DNA from: Dinochytrium kinnereticum
Lineage: Eukaryota; Chytridiomycota; Chytridiomycetes; Chytridiales; Chytridiaceae
Assembly: GCA_027604005.1 (NCBI GenBank)
Contig: JADGJT010000219.1
Coordinates: 1-36,111, forward strand
Length of the DNA: 36,111 bases
Reading direction: 5' to 3'
Numbering within the stretch: the first letter of the stretch is position 1; each line of letters opens with the position of its first letter. The translations under genes were made by a program, and so were the position numbers. Shown here piece by piece: positions 22,501 to 32,862 of the stretch. Under the pieces are notes generated by a model, which was not told the DNA's origin, did no database searches, and saw only the letters and a program-made list of their open reading frames with translations.

Positions 22501-24178
22501 CGTCTTATCAGTCGCAAGCATAGTGATAGCACCTAAGGTCTCCACCCCGTGAAGGTCCTTCACCAGCACATTTTTATCAGCCATACGTCGACCTGCCACA
22601 GCAAGTAAAAGCGTAACGGTAACAGGAAGTCCCTGAGGCACCCATGCTACCAGCATTCCAATCGCGAATTGGAAGGACGCTGCAAAGCCAGAGCCACGAC
22701 CTACTGAGGCGATAAAAAATATTATGGCAGTGGCAGTAGCCAGGAAGCTGATAGTTTTGCAAAACCGGCGGATTTCGGAGGACAAAGGGGATCGTTTTTT
22801 CTTCTCAGCCCGGGAGAGATTAGAAATTTTCCCAAGAACTGTGTTAACGCCTGTTCGGATAACAACAGCATATCCTTCACCTGTTCATGTAACAAATCAG
22901 TCCAGATATATAGCTTAAGCAAGCCTTACCGTTTACGACCGTTGTTCCGCTAAAAACAATATTCTTAGCAGATAATGCCTCAACGTCACCTGGCGCTCCG
23001 GATAATAGTGGTATACGATCTACAGTCTCAGGCTCACCAGTTAAGCTTGAATTATCTACCCTGAGATCCGTGGCTGCAAATACAACAGCATCGGCCGCAA
23101 TCTTGTCACCTAGTTTGAGGTAGACGATATCCCCAGTAACCAGATCACTTGCAGGAATAGATCCTGTTGCTCCTGACCGAATACAAAGTGTTTTATGAGG
23201 TATCATCGCCTATGATTTTTTAATTCTTGTGTTTTAGTTCACGGGAAAAGGTAGACTAAAATCCACGCGTATTTACCGAGAAGGATTGGATGATAGATGC
23301 GATTTTTGAGACTTCGTAAAATTCAATAGATGCATTAATTACAGCGACGCATATAAGAGTTCCACCAATGTATCCCTATATCGGTAAATCGAGAATTAAT
23401 TGAACAGTAAGGTTCACTCTTTTTTGACCTACGCTAGAAAAATTCTCAACAGGATCCCAGATATGCATAGCAATGTAGGCACCCCCGCCAGCCATCAGCA
23501 AAACATTGAAAAGGTTACATAGACATTCACAAAATCTCAAAAATGGATTCTTTCGATTAGGCTTAGGCATGGTATTATGTCCCTGCGTCTTCAGTCTCTC
23601 CAAAACTTCTTCATAGGTGATCCCTTTAGACTCGGTTGCTGGCTTTGAAGGGCTTGCATGAGTCTTATACCGCGACAAAAGAGCATCAAATGAAAGCTTA
23701 TGGTCGTCCTTTACAAATTAAAGGCTGTTAGTTTTGTAGATGCATAACTTTGACCAAAGTCGGGAGAAAGATAAATGCATACGATTTTTATCGTGGCATC
23801 ACGGAGCTGAATTCTATCTTCTTCTGTTTTCGCGTCAGTCTTCAATAATATCTCTCCAACCGAATGCTCCTCCTCATGCAACACATCACTAGAGGTTCTC
23901 AACTCATCCTTATGATGTCCCGTAGCCTCCAAACTCCCTCTGTCACTATTGCAAGATTCCGGAACAGAAGAAGAGCGGCGGGATGAAGCTTCGGGTTTCT
24001 TTTTGCTCGGCTTAGCTGAAGGCTTTAGTTTTGCAATCTCTGGATTGGTAAGGGCGGCCGATGCACGGTAGGTTATAGGTTCAGGTTTCGGAAGTATTTG
24101 AACCATGGGCTGCTGTGGGCCGGCGGTTGACTTCCTGGAGCTTATGTAGTTTCGGCGAGCGGGTTCATCCTCGTCATC

Positions 24179-24209
<31 letters not shown>

Positions 24210-24697
24210 ACATCGTCGTCTTCCTCGTTTTGTTGGACCTTCTTTGAATCAACCTTAACTTTCTTGCTATCAATGTGAGGGGGCTTTCGGCTCGTTTCTC
24301 GTGAAGTTTCGTCATAAACTTTAACAGAAGTTTTCAGCAATGATGATCCCTGTGTAGGCACGGCCGACGCTCTTCTACTCAAAGGCGTATCAGACTTCTG
24401 TGTCGGCCCTTTAGAACCTGATGTTTGCTTTGTCTCTTTCTCTCCCTTCAATGATGCCTCCGACCCTAATTCATCATCAAGTTCCTCTCGAGATGCAGCC
24501 CTCGATGAGCTGGCAGAAAATGGAAGCTTCAAGTTCCGAAAAGAACCAGAAGGGCTGCTGGACCGCGACTTGGAATCATCTTTATCTCCAATCTTATCCC
24601 ATCCTCTAGGCTTCCCAAACATCCCGCGCCCATTTCCTCCCGAATCGTCACCCGTCAGTTGCTGCGAGGACGCAGTTTTTGATGGCTTTGGTGGCAT
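19544..24697 (-). CDS. Type IIC-like (Na,K-ATPase-related) P-type ATPase with divergent cation site
   Basis: P-type ATPases move ions or lipids through a phospho-aspartate cycle. The minus-strand exons are 24697-23783, 23708-23433, 23375-23277, 23209-22930, 22880-22343, 22296-22185, 22124-21795, 21719-21176, 21106-21081, 20998-20994 (5 nt), 20955-20202, 20100-19890, 19840-19730 and 19674-19544. Together they give 1,443 residues with every phase closing. Catalytic motifs are intact: DKTGT (D about 648), KGAPE (about 778), TGDH and TGDGVND (about 982). The type IIC signs are DDHKLS at the core start, RLIF.NLKKSIQYSLT before M5, the M6 stretch DLG, and the QIWNLFACKAR M8 end. Oddities are an Ala/Ser/acidic 305-residue N-extension, a Lys/Ala-rich insert of about 110 residues before M7, TGEP instead of TGES, and changed ion ligands (see findings). 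The last intron (GTAAGC, TACTGAC, CAG) is convincing by signals; without it the frame ends at 19626. The transported ion cannot be inferred. Confidence 0.9.
20994..20998 (-). other. Five-nucleotide micro-exon of the ATPase gene
   Basis: Read on the minus strand: ...CCTTAATAG / AAAAG / GTAATT.... The exon lies between an 82-nt intron (21080-20999) and a 38-nt intron (20993-20956). Including it converts an out-of-frame join into NLK-K-S-IQYSLT, which matches the conserved NLKKSIAYTLT segment at the start of M5 in Na,K-ATPases. Leaving it out destroys the frame. Confidence 0.8.
24170..24235 (-). repeat. GAT/GAC trinucleotide repeat coding an acidic tract
   Basis: Plus-strand ATC/CATCATCATC repeats, read on the minus strand as a nearly pure run of Asp with a few Glu, Gly and Val. 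The run lies in the N-terminal extension of the ATPase (residues about 156-175). It is a microsatellite, likely variable in length between strains. Confidence 0.75.
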
Positions 24698-25077
24698 GCC
24701 CTTGGAAACCAACCGCGGCTAAGATACAGCTGACAGTAACCGAAAGCGCAAGAATTTATGGACTTGATAACTGCGTTAACCACTCTTTAGAGATCAATAT
24801 TCATTGTGAAGGAGTAGCGCTAAATTCAATACAGCTAATGCTGGGGATTGCCCCAAGTGTCAATCTGTTTTTTCCTCTCAATCACTGCATGCAGTCAAAT
24901 TGGATACGAAAGAGCTCCTTTGCATGTCGTCCGAGGGAATCATACATTGAGATACATCGTCGTTGATGCGTCGAAGGTCAAGCTCATCCTCCAACATAGC
25001 AAAGTTCAAGTGTAACCTCGACAGACATAAAAGCCAGCAACCATCCCCTGCACACCTCGCCTTAGAAGGGAAAGGGG
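24698..25077. promoter_or_regulatory. Shared divergent promoter between the ATPase and a multi-pass membrane-protein gene
   Basis: 380 bp between the ATG of the ATPase (minus) and the ATG at 25078 (plus). No intervening gene is supported. The arrangement would allow joint regulation of the two membrane proteins. I cannot name a TATA box or a factor site from the sequence. Confidence 0.5.
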
Positions 25078-26820
25078 ATGCCGCAGCCATCATCCTTGAA
25101 GCCTGTAGATCCAGATGGATGGACGGCTGATCCTCCAAAACAACCTCCGCCAAAGCCAACCGCAATAAGGAGGCATCGTCAACGTTCAGATGAAGAAAAG
25201 GGAGGCAAGCCCTCCTCGCTCGAGACAAGTACCAGCGACAGTGGTAGCGGCATCGATTTGGGGCTACATCACCTGGATTCGAACGATGATGGGACTATAC
25301 CAACGTATCATACACAGCGTGACCGGCAGGTTCTTTCGCCGGCAGCAGAGGAACTGGATGCGGGCGATCTTGGATTCGGCGCAGGGGATGCGATTCCAAT
25401 GGATTCTTTGAGGACTGGGGCCGTTGATGATGATTTTGATTTTGATAAATCATCACCTCCAGGAAGAGCAGCAACACCTTTCTTATGGATATCATCATCC
25501 TCTCCGCCCGCCAACTCTCTATCATCTGTATCAATGCTCTCCCCTCCAACTCTTTCATCTATATCATCAAAACCACTCACAAGTATTCAATACCCAACAC
25601 CTCCAAGAACTCGAAGGGCCAATTCTGGAACCAGCCTTATGCCCCCTGACATCTCTGATGCAGTCTCAGATACAGCCTCTGTGGATATGGAGCAGAATCC
25701 GCCCCCGTCTTTTTATTCCGGAGATACTACTGGTCATGGGTTAGCACCGGTTAGGCTTATTGTGAATGGAATGCCGTTTGAGGTTATGGAAGGGACTCCC
25801 ATATCCTTGAGTCTTTTAAATCTTGGGCCGAACTATTTACTGTATGCGTTTTTGTTTTTTGTTTTTTGTTTTTTTTCTTGTAGTTTTTTTTCTTCTTGAT
25901 AATTATCGGGTTTGCCGATATGCGCTTTCTTCAAGATTGCTATGAGTCTTCTGGTCATTTCCCTGTTCTGCTTGATTGTACTTATTTATCAAAATATTTA
26001 ATGAAGGTACGTGAACGATACCTATATTCAAATGAGTCAAGATGGCATGCCTATCGAGAGGCTCAATGCTGCATCTAACATGGTCCTCACAACAATTGGT
26101 GAGTATATTTTTCCTTGACTAATTCCAAAAGAGGTCTCACTAACTATGATACCTGAATATTTAGCTTACCCGTCAATATTTCCTTTAAATACCTTTTACT
26201 GGCTCTTCTTCAGATATTTGCCAACACGCAAACAGGTTTCAGACACCCTTCAGAGCACATGGGGATTGGTAATCTACAACTGCTTCATCGCTATTGTCAC
26301 CGCCCTCTTAGCACGGCCTTTAATAAAGCGTGCAGGATCAACGAGCGAGATTGTGGTGAGCGTTATATCAGGTAAGTCAATGCATCACTCTACCGTGCAA
26401 TTTTTATAATCGACGCTTACATGTCAAACAGGTGCAAGGATTCTCGACTCCCTCCTCCGCGACACCATCTATAAACTTCTCTCCCAAGGAACCCTGACTC
26501 GCCGCATGTTTCTCCTGGCCCTCCTTACCGCCCAATTAGCAGCTATGATCGCAGGCTCGATTTCCTTAAACTGTTTATCACTTTTTGAGTTTCGCGCTAT
26601 ACCGATTTTTATCGTCCTATGTGAGGTGGTGTTTCCGCTTATTCATGCTGGGTGGATTATGATTGGGGTTCTTGAAAAGGCCGGATCAGTTTCGAACGGG
26701 TTGGCTGTGGTTGGCGGCGTTGTTTTCCCGGTTATTGTGATGGTTGGATTGGGAGGCTTTGATTTGGTCATGAGGGCTAGAATGGGATGGGTAGATCCGT
26801 TTACTTGTGGGGATCGATGA
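25078..26820 (+). CDS. Multi-pass membrane protein with long disordered N-terminus, family not recognised
   Basis: Four exons close in frame: 25078-25841, 26007-26098, 26243-26371 and 26432-26820, 457 residues. About the first 215 residues are Pro/Ser/Asp-rich and probably disordered, with Arg/Ser patches that could be phosphorylated. A folded-looking segment follows (PVRLIVNGMPFEVMEGTPIS... YVNDTYIQMSQDGMPIERLN). Then come about four membrane spans: LVIYNCFIAIVTALLA; MFLLALLTAQLAAMIAGSI; IPIFIVLCEVVFPLIHAGWI; AVVGGVVFPVIVMVGLGGF. A cytosolic-looking stretch (KRAGSTSEIV...DTIYKLLSQGTL) joins spans 1 and 2. Intron donors are GTATGC, GTGAGT and GTAAGT. It is divergently paired with the ATPase, which suggests, but does not prove, a functional link. 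No signature of a known ATPase subunit was recognised. Confidence 0.7.
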
Positions 26821-27530
26821 TACTTTATTGATTATTGTCTTTCTATCCTCATTGGGTTTCTCAAGTTGGGGGAGAGGCGGTGAGAGGACAAGGAAAAGCT
26901 TGCTTGTTGAGGTTGATTGCCTTTTTCCCATCTTGTGTTTGTTGTTGTTTTTTGTGTCTTTTTTGTTAACTTTTTGGAGAGTTTCGGTGTTTCTTTCAGC
27001 TGGATCTCGGTTCCTTTCTTTCTTTTTCTATTCTATTCTTTTTTTCCGACAGAGCACCTCATCTTACCTAATTGTTGACGTCATGAAGAAATGAAGAAGC
27101 AATTATCCTTCCTTTTGAGAAGTAAACGAAAAAACAAAAACAATTATGAAAAGCCTTTTAAAATAACCGCCAGAGAGACCATTGAAGCATGCACAAGGAG
27201 AAAACCCAGGATATCTTCTTTATCGATCGGCGCTTCATTCGAAAAACGGTATCTACATGTTTGCGGGCGCTATTTGGCAGTCCTAGCCTTCTATGAAATA
27301 TCTTGATGAACATAACAGTTGCAAAATGAATCCATGGACCCTCTGTGATGCTCAATTTCGATTCCAGAAAAGTCTCCCGTCACATATAAGAGAAAAGGCG
27401 GGGCATCAAGAATAAGTACAGCGGCACCCATAAAAAGGTAAATTTCGGCAAAACAGTAACAAGAAAAAAAACATAGCACAGTCTGCCATTCAAAACGCCT
27501 TCGATTTGGCAAGAAAAGGAAGGGAAGATA
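26821..27530. other. Convergent 3' spacer
   Basis: About 710 bp between the stop of the 25078-26820 gene and the stop of the minus-strand carotenoid oxygenase. It is T-rich at 26900-27050 and A-rich at 27085-27160. The open frames present have no protein-like features. I see no RNA gene or repeat here. Confidence 0.5.
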
Positions 27531-29694
27531 TCACTGCTCCGCAGGTTCAATAGGCGCCTCAAACGAATAAAAATTCCCATGAAACCCAAACGGCACGACA
27601 TGCGGAGCTGGCATTTCGGCTCTCGCAACCTCCGTCAAATCCTTCGCGTCCAAAAACAACAAGAACGTCGAATTAACTCCCTCTTCCTTCCATTCCCTTC
27701 CCCTCAACACAACCGAAACCAACACGCCATCATCCTCTTCTACCCCACCTGGGCGAGGCAAAAACACGGGCTCACCCGGATAGCAATGCTTCTCAAACCA
27801 CATCAAGTGGGGAACGTTGTGCTCTGAGGACGAAGGGGTGGTTGAAACGTTCATTTTGACGATGGCGTCAAACATTTTAGGCTGCTTTTCTTCCCAAACA
27901 GGATGGAGGGTAGGGTTGGTCCGGGAACTTGACATGCCGTAAGCGTATTGATATCGTTTTCGGTGAGATGTGGGGTGGATTCTTGGTAACTCGATTCCGA
28001 CTGTACTCAGCTTTGTTACGATTGATTCAGGCATTATTTTGGCCTGGACCTCAGTAGGAGCGTTCAGCATCCCAGCCTGCGCCATAACGGGATAAGATTC
28101 AATCATTTCTGACACAGCCGGTAGTCGATACCGATGCAGTAAAGGCCATTGTGTTTGAGCCAAGATACCCTCATCCACAAACATGTTGAAAACAAGAGAA
28201 TTATCAGGGTGAGTTGGGACGTCAAAAACGATATCATCATTTTCTTCCCAGGCATTGATAACGTGGAACCCAAATGCCGCTGGTGCACGGTAAGTTGCGA
28301 CATGTTGCTTTGTGGATCGGTCGATGACGACGAGAAGGGTGTGACGAGATGCATCAAACCGGGAGCCGGCGAGGAAACTTTGATTCCATAGAAAACTGAA
28401 GGCGTCGACGGTGTATGGCCAAAACTAAGAATGTAATCTTAGTATTGAGTCTTTAATCTCCTTAAAGCAAAAGCTAGCAGTGTTTGTGTTGAGACTTACA
28501 GGATAGATAATATACCGGTCCGTTAAAGCAAATGAGTGCATATAAGACGGTCGCACATCTGGTAGAACGGTGAGTACTTCCCCAGTAGGGTTCTCCTCAG
28601 ATAAAATGAACGGCCGGAACGACGTGGTTCGTCCAAACTGAAGCGCAAAATTGATGTACTCGCGAGTGGATGCATCAAAATGGCCGTGAGCAGCGGAGAG
28701 GTTGCCGACAATGTCTGGGTTAATGGCGGAATCTGTTGCAGAATTTTTTTATGCATTGATTGATAAGCAATAGAGAAGGATGCAAGACAAACAAAAATGC
28801 AGGGAGTTTTTTCGAACATTTCATTGTTCGGACAGGCTCCAACGTCACCGGATCCAGTTCCTGAATAACGGAAGCATCCGTCTTCGTAACAAGCGTCCTA
28901 GGACCCTTTCTTGGCTGATCAATATTCTCATGTTGCGATCCTGCCAAAGGAAAATTGGGAGAAATAGTGACTCCAATGTTGATGGCATTATCGTCCCCGC
29001 CTCCAGAGATTAAAATGTTGGCTAGGGTAAACATTCTAGAAAAAAATGACTTGCAAGGATCACGTTGAGCTATCCCAGTTTCCAGTGTAGGTTGAAGTAT
29101 TGAAAAACAAGAACAACGGAGTAGTTAGTTCGCGTTAGTGGTTTCAAATGATGGTTAGAAAGAAAGGAAGAGATACCAAATGTGACTCCATATTCTCCTG
29201 TCTTTTGAATCTTCTCCTCCAATGCCTTTGAAATCTTGCGACTCATATACTCTACAGATCCATCTTCAAGAATAGTAAACCGATGCTATTTTCGATGACG
29301 CGTATGATTAATTAATAGATTGTATAAACAGACAGATGAACAACAAATATCTAAGAATATAGACAGCAAGGCAAACGGAATTGAAAGTCGGGACAAACAA
29401 TTTGTGTCAACCCATCAAACCAATGATTAACGGTATAAGAGTCCTTTCCTCCGTTTCTCTTAGTGGCCTCTGGTGATAAGCCATCAATCTTGAACGAAGT
29501 AGGGGCACATCGATAGAGATGACCCGTTATCCATTTTGGAATAGCACCATGGATGACCATCCGAACGGGAGTTGCCTGCTCTGGAGAGTTTTGGAATCCA
29601 GCTTCGTAATCACCAGCATCGGGGTCTGTGGAGCATATTCGTTACGAAGCATGTTACGCGGTGAGATGCCTGTACCTATGACTGCGGTCACCAT
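27531..29694 (-). CDS. Carotenoid/retinoid cleavage oxygenase (RPE65/CCD family)
   Basis: Members of this family are Fe(II) enzymes that cleave carotenoids, apocarotenoids or stilbenes, for example to make retinal. The minus-strand exons are 29694-29676, 29625-29399, 29285-29177, 29069-28818, 28732-28500 and 28424-27531. They total 577 residues, a usual length for the family, and all phases close. The N-terminal signature is GAIPKWITGHLYRCAP and the next is NHWFDGL. The four iron-binding His are all there: H218 (SAAHGHFD), H268 (YMHSFALTDRYIIYP), H334 (FHVINAWEE) and H562 (FGFHGNFY), with second-shell Glu in AWEE. The C-terminal half includes MPRPGGVEED-like and GREWKEEG loops typical of the seven-bladed propeller. 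No signal peptide is seen, so it is probably cytosolic. The first exon is only 19 coding nucleotides, but its product joins the conserved frame cleanly. The substrate is unknown. Confidence 0.93.
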
Positions 29695-29925
29695 GATTGC
29701 TAGCTGGGGTTTGGTCACTGTATTGAGAGTCACAAAATAATACTGGTGGTAAGGTCCGACCGATTGCGGATAATGACAATTTCTGGAGGTGTTACTGTTT
29801 TGCAGCTCTATCTCACGAAGAACCCATTATTGCAACTGGCTAAAATTACTGTTAGTATCTCCTCCTCCATTTGGATCATAAAAAAAAGTCTTTAGATTAC
29901 TATCAGTTAGCTCTTCGTCGCCACA

Positions 29926-30995
29926 TCAAGACGCCTTCAATGCGAACACATCCACCATCAAGCCATGGCAATAATCCTTGGAGAAGCTCATCACTCCAAC
30001 CTCCACAGATGAGAAAGCACAATGCTCTATTTTAGCCAAACCCCCACCCTGTCGTCGAAAGCAACGGCATGAAACATAAAGAGGGGGTATTGCCAGATCA
30101 AACCAAGTACGATCACGATACACAGGTTGCAACTCCGAAAGGCTAGCCCGCGTCTCACGCCCATAGCCCTTCTCTCCAGAGAAAACTGCTTGCGCATTCC
30201 CGAAACCCAGTTGAGGCCCCAGACCCTCAACATCCGAAGCTTCATCATGTTCCCGTTGAGAATCTGATTGACCCACTCTCGCGAAAAGCAAGAGTTTTCC
30301 AAGTCTTTCGTGATGCTTTTGCGTGATTCTGAGTCGAAAGGTTGGGGTGTAGGCTAACCCTGTTTGAACGCTTTCAAAAAGATGGGTGAGGCAGACGTCC
30401 CATGCTCCGCGAAGCTCTAAGGCTTTAGGGCTTTGGCTGGTGTAGACAGCAAGGGAAAAGCTCGTAAATTTTACCGCTTAAGGTGGCCGCGTCTGGCGAC
30501 TAATGGTATGTTTGAGAGAAATAGAGACCTTCCATAAACATCAACGTGTGTCCATGACCTTGATGCCTTCATGGCGTTCGTATGGCACTTGAGCTGTGCT
30601 ATAAATGAGGGTTGTGTACAACTCATTTAGTATTGAGAAATGAGGAACGAAAGGGAATATATGAGCAAAAGAGATATACAAACATACATATCTCCCTATA
30701 AACAGACATAGCAGCATTATCATCCTAGAATAGAAAAACCCCGCATCCAACAGTAGTATTTCATCAATTATTATGAAGCATGCTGGAAATGACTTTTCAT
30801 TTTGATTAGCCTCACCTGCGATGTAATTCCTCTCCCCGGAAACTGCCTCATCAACCTCTCTTTCCAATGCCCTTCATCGCTAACGACATATGCAAAGGCT
30901 TTGCAGGACAACGCAAACGACGGCAAGGAGCGCACAGGAAGGAGGACAGCAATTCGGAGAAGAAGCTCGTTGGGCAAGATGAAATGTTGCAGCAT
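29926..30995 (-). CDS. F-box protein
   Basis: F-box proteins recruit targets to SCF ubiquitin ligases through Skp1. The minus-strand exons are 30995-30816, 30593-30529 and 30460-29926, closing at 259 residues. The N-terminal 45 residues read ILPNELLLRIAVLLPVRSL then FALSCKAFAYVVSDEGHWKE. This is the classic LP.E....I...L....L...S..CK.F...V.D...W pattern. The second exon places a Trp (SRSWTHVDVY) shortly after, as in many F-box proteins. The remainder has no repeat type (WD40, LRR, Kelch) that I recognise. The exon 1 donor (GTGAGG) is good; the second donor (GTCTCT) and acceptor (ACGAG) are weak, so the middle junction is provisional. It lies head-to-tail upstream of the carotenoid oxygenase, 231 bp away, and is divergent from the hydrolase gene. 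Confidence 0.75.
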
Positions 30996-31212
30996 TCACA
31001 GTATTCACTTATGATGGAGGTGGAAAGTGTACAGTAGCTTGGCGGTAGAAATGATTTGTCTGCTGTCCAATTGACAAGTGCCACTTCAAGTACAAAAAAG
31101 ATCATGGAACCCCGAATCACACTTAAACACCAACCCTGTCGAGGAGTTAAAAAGCGCGACTCCTTGAACGTTACATCATTCAATCCCAACCAGCGCGCCT
31201 CACACGATAATT
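30996..31212. promoter_or_regulatory. Divergent promoter between the F-box gene and the alpha/beta hydrolase gene
   Basis: 217 bp between divergent ATGs. No gene fits here. Short distance implies shared or overlapping promoters; no motif can be named with confidence. Confidence 0.45.
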
Positions 31213-32225
31213 ATGACACACACAAAAACCCCCATCACCTTGCCTCCTATCTTCCCCTCAGGGGCCCTTAAGGAAATCCATTTGGACCAGTCTTACCTCT
31301 CTTACGAGGACTCCCACCCTAAAGTGGCGCCTTCATCGCTTCAGGTCGTCTACTGCGTTCCAGGTATCGGTGACTTTCGACACAGCTACCGGTTTTTGGG
31401 CCCCAGGCTCGTTGAGGCCGGTTATAGGGTGATTGCTCAAGACATGAGGGGGGTTGGTGACTCAGGGACTGAGTTTTCCAGCTACAACATTGAAGATATC
31501 GCCAGGTAAGATACATTCTCTTCCTCTATATAGTTGATAGATGCTGAGTACCTATCTTCTATTACATAGAGATATCATAACCATCCTCGACCATGAAGAG
31601 ATAACCACCCCGGCCATCCTCCTCACCAGCTCCCTCTCTGCCTCTTCAGCTGTAACTGTCGCCGCAGACCACCCCGAGCGTGTGAAAGCTGTTATCACAT
31701 TTGGCGGCTTCTTCAGAGATATGCCAGGAGACGTCTACTTCCGCCCTGCGAGTTACCTGCTCTTCAACCACCTATGGGGCCAGCCCATGTGGACTTCAGC
31801 CTTTCTCTCATTCTTCGCATCACCCCCGGAAGACATTGGCAGCTACGTTGTTGCCGTCAAGGCCAAGATGCTATCCGACTGTAATCACGCGTCGGTGATT
31901 GGAAAGATGATTCGGTCAACAAAGGTAAGCAAGCTTCAGCACCGAGCATGTCATGCGCGGCAATAACACAACTAAAATCCAATCGACACAATAGGAGCAC
32001 GCATGGTCCAAAATTGGCGAGCTCCGTGCTCCAGTCATGCTTGTGATGGGGACCAGGGATCCAGATTTCCAAAAGCCAGAAGAGGAGACTGACTATATTG
32101 CCTCACACCTCACAGGCAGCCGCCATGTCGCTAAGGCCATGATCGATGGCGCTGGTCATTATCCCCACGTTGAGAAAGTGGAGGAGGTTGCTAAGAGGGT
32201 TCTTGGTTTCCTATATTCACTCTGA
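31213..32225 (+). CDS. Alpha/beta-fold hydrolase
   Basis: The exons are 31213-31505, 31570-31924 and 31995-32225; donors are GTAAGA and GTAAGC, acceptors ATAG, and the protein is 292 residues. Features in order: an oxyanion-side turn VPGIGDFRHSYRFL; the strand/turn VIAQDMRGVGDSG; the nucleophile region LLTSSLSASSA with Ser about 121 at the elbow (S-L-S-A-S, small residues replacing both usual Gly); a cap domain rich in aromatics; the acid in MGTRDPDF (D about 238); and the base in GAGHYPHVE (H about 271). The full Ser-Asp-His triad is therefore present. The family is very broad (esterases, epoxide or haloalkane hydrolases and others), and the substrate cannot be read from sequence. The phrasing of the N-terminal half resembles short actinobacterial hydrolases, which hints at horizontal origin, but this is from memory only. 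Confidence 0.88.
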
Positions 32226-32862
32226 TGGTGATTGGCTGGAACGGTTCACGCGTCAACGCGTGAGAGATGAACGCGACGTGTGCCACAAGCAGCTCGCTCG
32301 GGTAATGTTCCCCCATGTTCCCCCTTGCTGCCAAGTGATTGCTGCCCATTGCTGCCAGCAGAGGGAGGAGCGAAAGGAAAAAAGGAAAAAGAAATCATTA
32401 TTAATTAATTAATCATTATTATTTGATTTCAAGTCATCAATTAAATAAATTCCTTTTTCCTGATTCGTTGAGACTTTCGGCTTTCTTTTCAAACACCTTT
32501 CCCACACTTTGACCCCCCGTTTTTTCCCATCACCCAAACCGCTCGTAACCCAACCCATCATATCGTATCGCTGGAGGCCGTCATCGTCCCTCACCCACTG
32601 ACCAGCACCACCACCCAGCGACCTCTTTGCTCTTCACGTCTGCATACTATCTCCTACTTCATTCATTGCATTGCATCGCATTTGCATTCTGGGTGTTGCT
32701 GGGGGCCGTCGGAAGGGAAACCCATAGTGCTGATAGACTGTCCGATCGGAAAGGATTGTATTCGAGTTGGCACCCCGTTGGACTATAGTCTTTGGCGTTG
32801 GATTGCTTGGGCTACGTATTTGAGAGTAGTTCAAGAAATACTGGAAGCAATTTGAAGCAAAG
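32226..32862. promoter_or_regulatory. Spacer with upstream region of the SHD-repeat gene
   Basis: About 640 bp between two plus-strand genes. It starts with an inverted-looking ACGCGTCAACGCGT stretch (32249-32262), then an AT-rich part with TAATTAATTAAT (about 32399-32412). It ends in pyrimidine-rich and mixed sequence likely to be promoter and 5' UTR. No open frame here looks coding. Confidence 0.45.

Noticed and set aside
32249..32262. ACGCGTCAACGCGT as a specific regulatory site
   Set aside because: A single short near-palindrome just after a stop codon. It contains MluI-box-like ACGCGT twice, but one occurrence in a 3' flank is not enough to claim a cell-cycle element.
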